A stretch of DNA of 17,619 bases from Discostella pseudostelligera (taxonomy: Eukaryota; Bacillariophyta; Thalassiosirophyceae; Thalassiosirales; Thalassiosiraceae): the NCBI GenBank assembly GCA_036940085.1, contig JALLBK010000884.1:1-17619 (forward strand), in the 5' to 3' direction. The notes beneath the pieces are model-generated. The model was given only the letters and a program-made list of their open reading frames with translations, was not told the DNA's origin and made no database searches. Each line of letters opens with the position of its first letter. Position 1 is the first letter of the stretch. Made by a program: the position numbers and the translations under genes. Below, in pieces: positions 17,566 to 17,619 of the stretch.

Positions 17566-17619
<54 letters not shown>
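17566..17619. repeat. (TAG)18 microsatellite at the window edge
   Basis: Eighteen perfect TAG units that run to the last base. The true length is unknown, and the window end may coincide with an assembly break in the repeat. Confidence 0.97.

Noticed and set aside
1..17619. A multi-gene defence, biosynthetic or mobile system
   Set aside because: The genes are unrelated housekeeping and plastid genes in alternating orientation. I saw no transposase, integrase, terminal repeats, CRISPR-like repeats or viral genes.

Overview
The window is nuclear DNA of a photosynthetic stramenopile, most likely a diatom. Introns are short GT-AG introns (72-236 nt) and genes are tightly packed. Several proteins start with a signal peptide followed by a plastid leader of the diatom 'ASAF' type (NA/FAP in the desaturase, SA/F in the carrier, AS/F in the drug/metabolite transporter). 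One protein has a further thylakoid-type signal, and there is a PSTAIRE cyclin-dependent kinase. I cannot fix genus or species from the sequence alone. I see no mobile element, tRNA, rRNA or CRISPR array.

Ten protein-coding genes are supported. In order: (1) a DHHC-family S-acyltransferase with a DHTC active site, minus strand, running off the left edge; (2) a methyltransferase-like protein ending in a CCCH finger and a CCHC zinc knuckle, plus; (3) a large two-exon protein that I tentatively relate to KICS2, minus, with a single N that breaks its frame; (4) a two-exon Golgi-type sulfotransferase, plus; (5) a small RanBP2-type zinc-finger protein, minus; (6) a two-exon CDKA-like PSTAIRE kinase, minus; (7) a plastid-targeted EamA/DMT transporter, plus; (8) a two-exon FAD2-like desaturase with a plastid leader, minus; (9) a plastid-targeted mitochondrial-carrier-family protein, plus; (10) a three-exon predicted thylakoid-lumen helical protein, minus. 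Exon junctions were placed by hand from splice sites, reading frame and family conservation; each spliced coding length is a multiple of three (gene 3 only if the N is dropped).

Genes almost strictly alternate strand, giving four divergent promoter regions (1207-1547, 6215-6482, 10074-10816, 14268-14803) and four convergent 3' regions of about 110-290 bp. Three of the four divergent promoters carry E2F/DP-like elements (GGCGGGAA or CTGGCGCG cores). The best case is next to the CDK gene: one near-consensus site plus a degenerate array of four copies at 42-46 bp spacing.

The genes do not form one pathway or operon. Four (7-10) serve the plastid: transport across envelope or thylakoid membranes, acyl-lipid desaturation and a lumen protein. 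The others cover protein acylation, RNA or other methylation, possible nutrient signalling, Golgi sulfation and cell-cycle control. The most interesting items are the KICS2-like candidate, the DHTC acyltransferase with eroded zinc ligands, the methyltransferase/zinc-finger fusion, the carrier with a Tat-like leader, the unidentified lumen protein and the shared E2F-like promoter elements.
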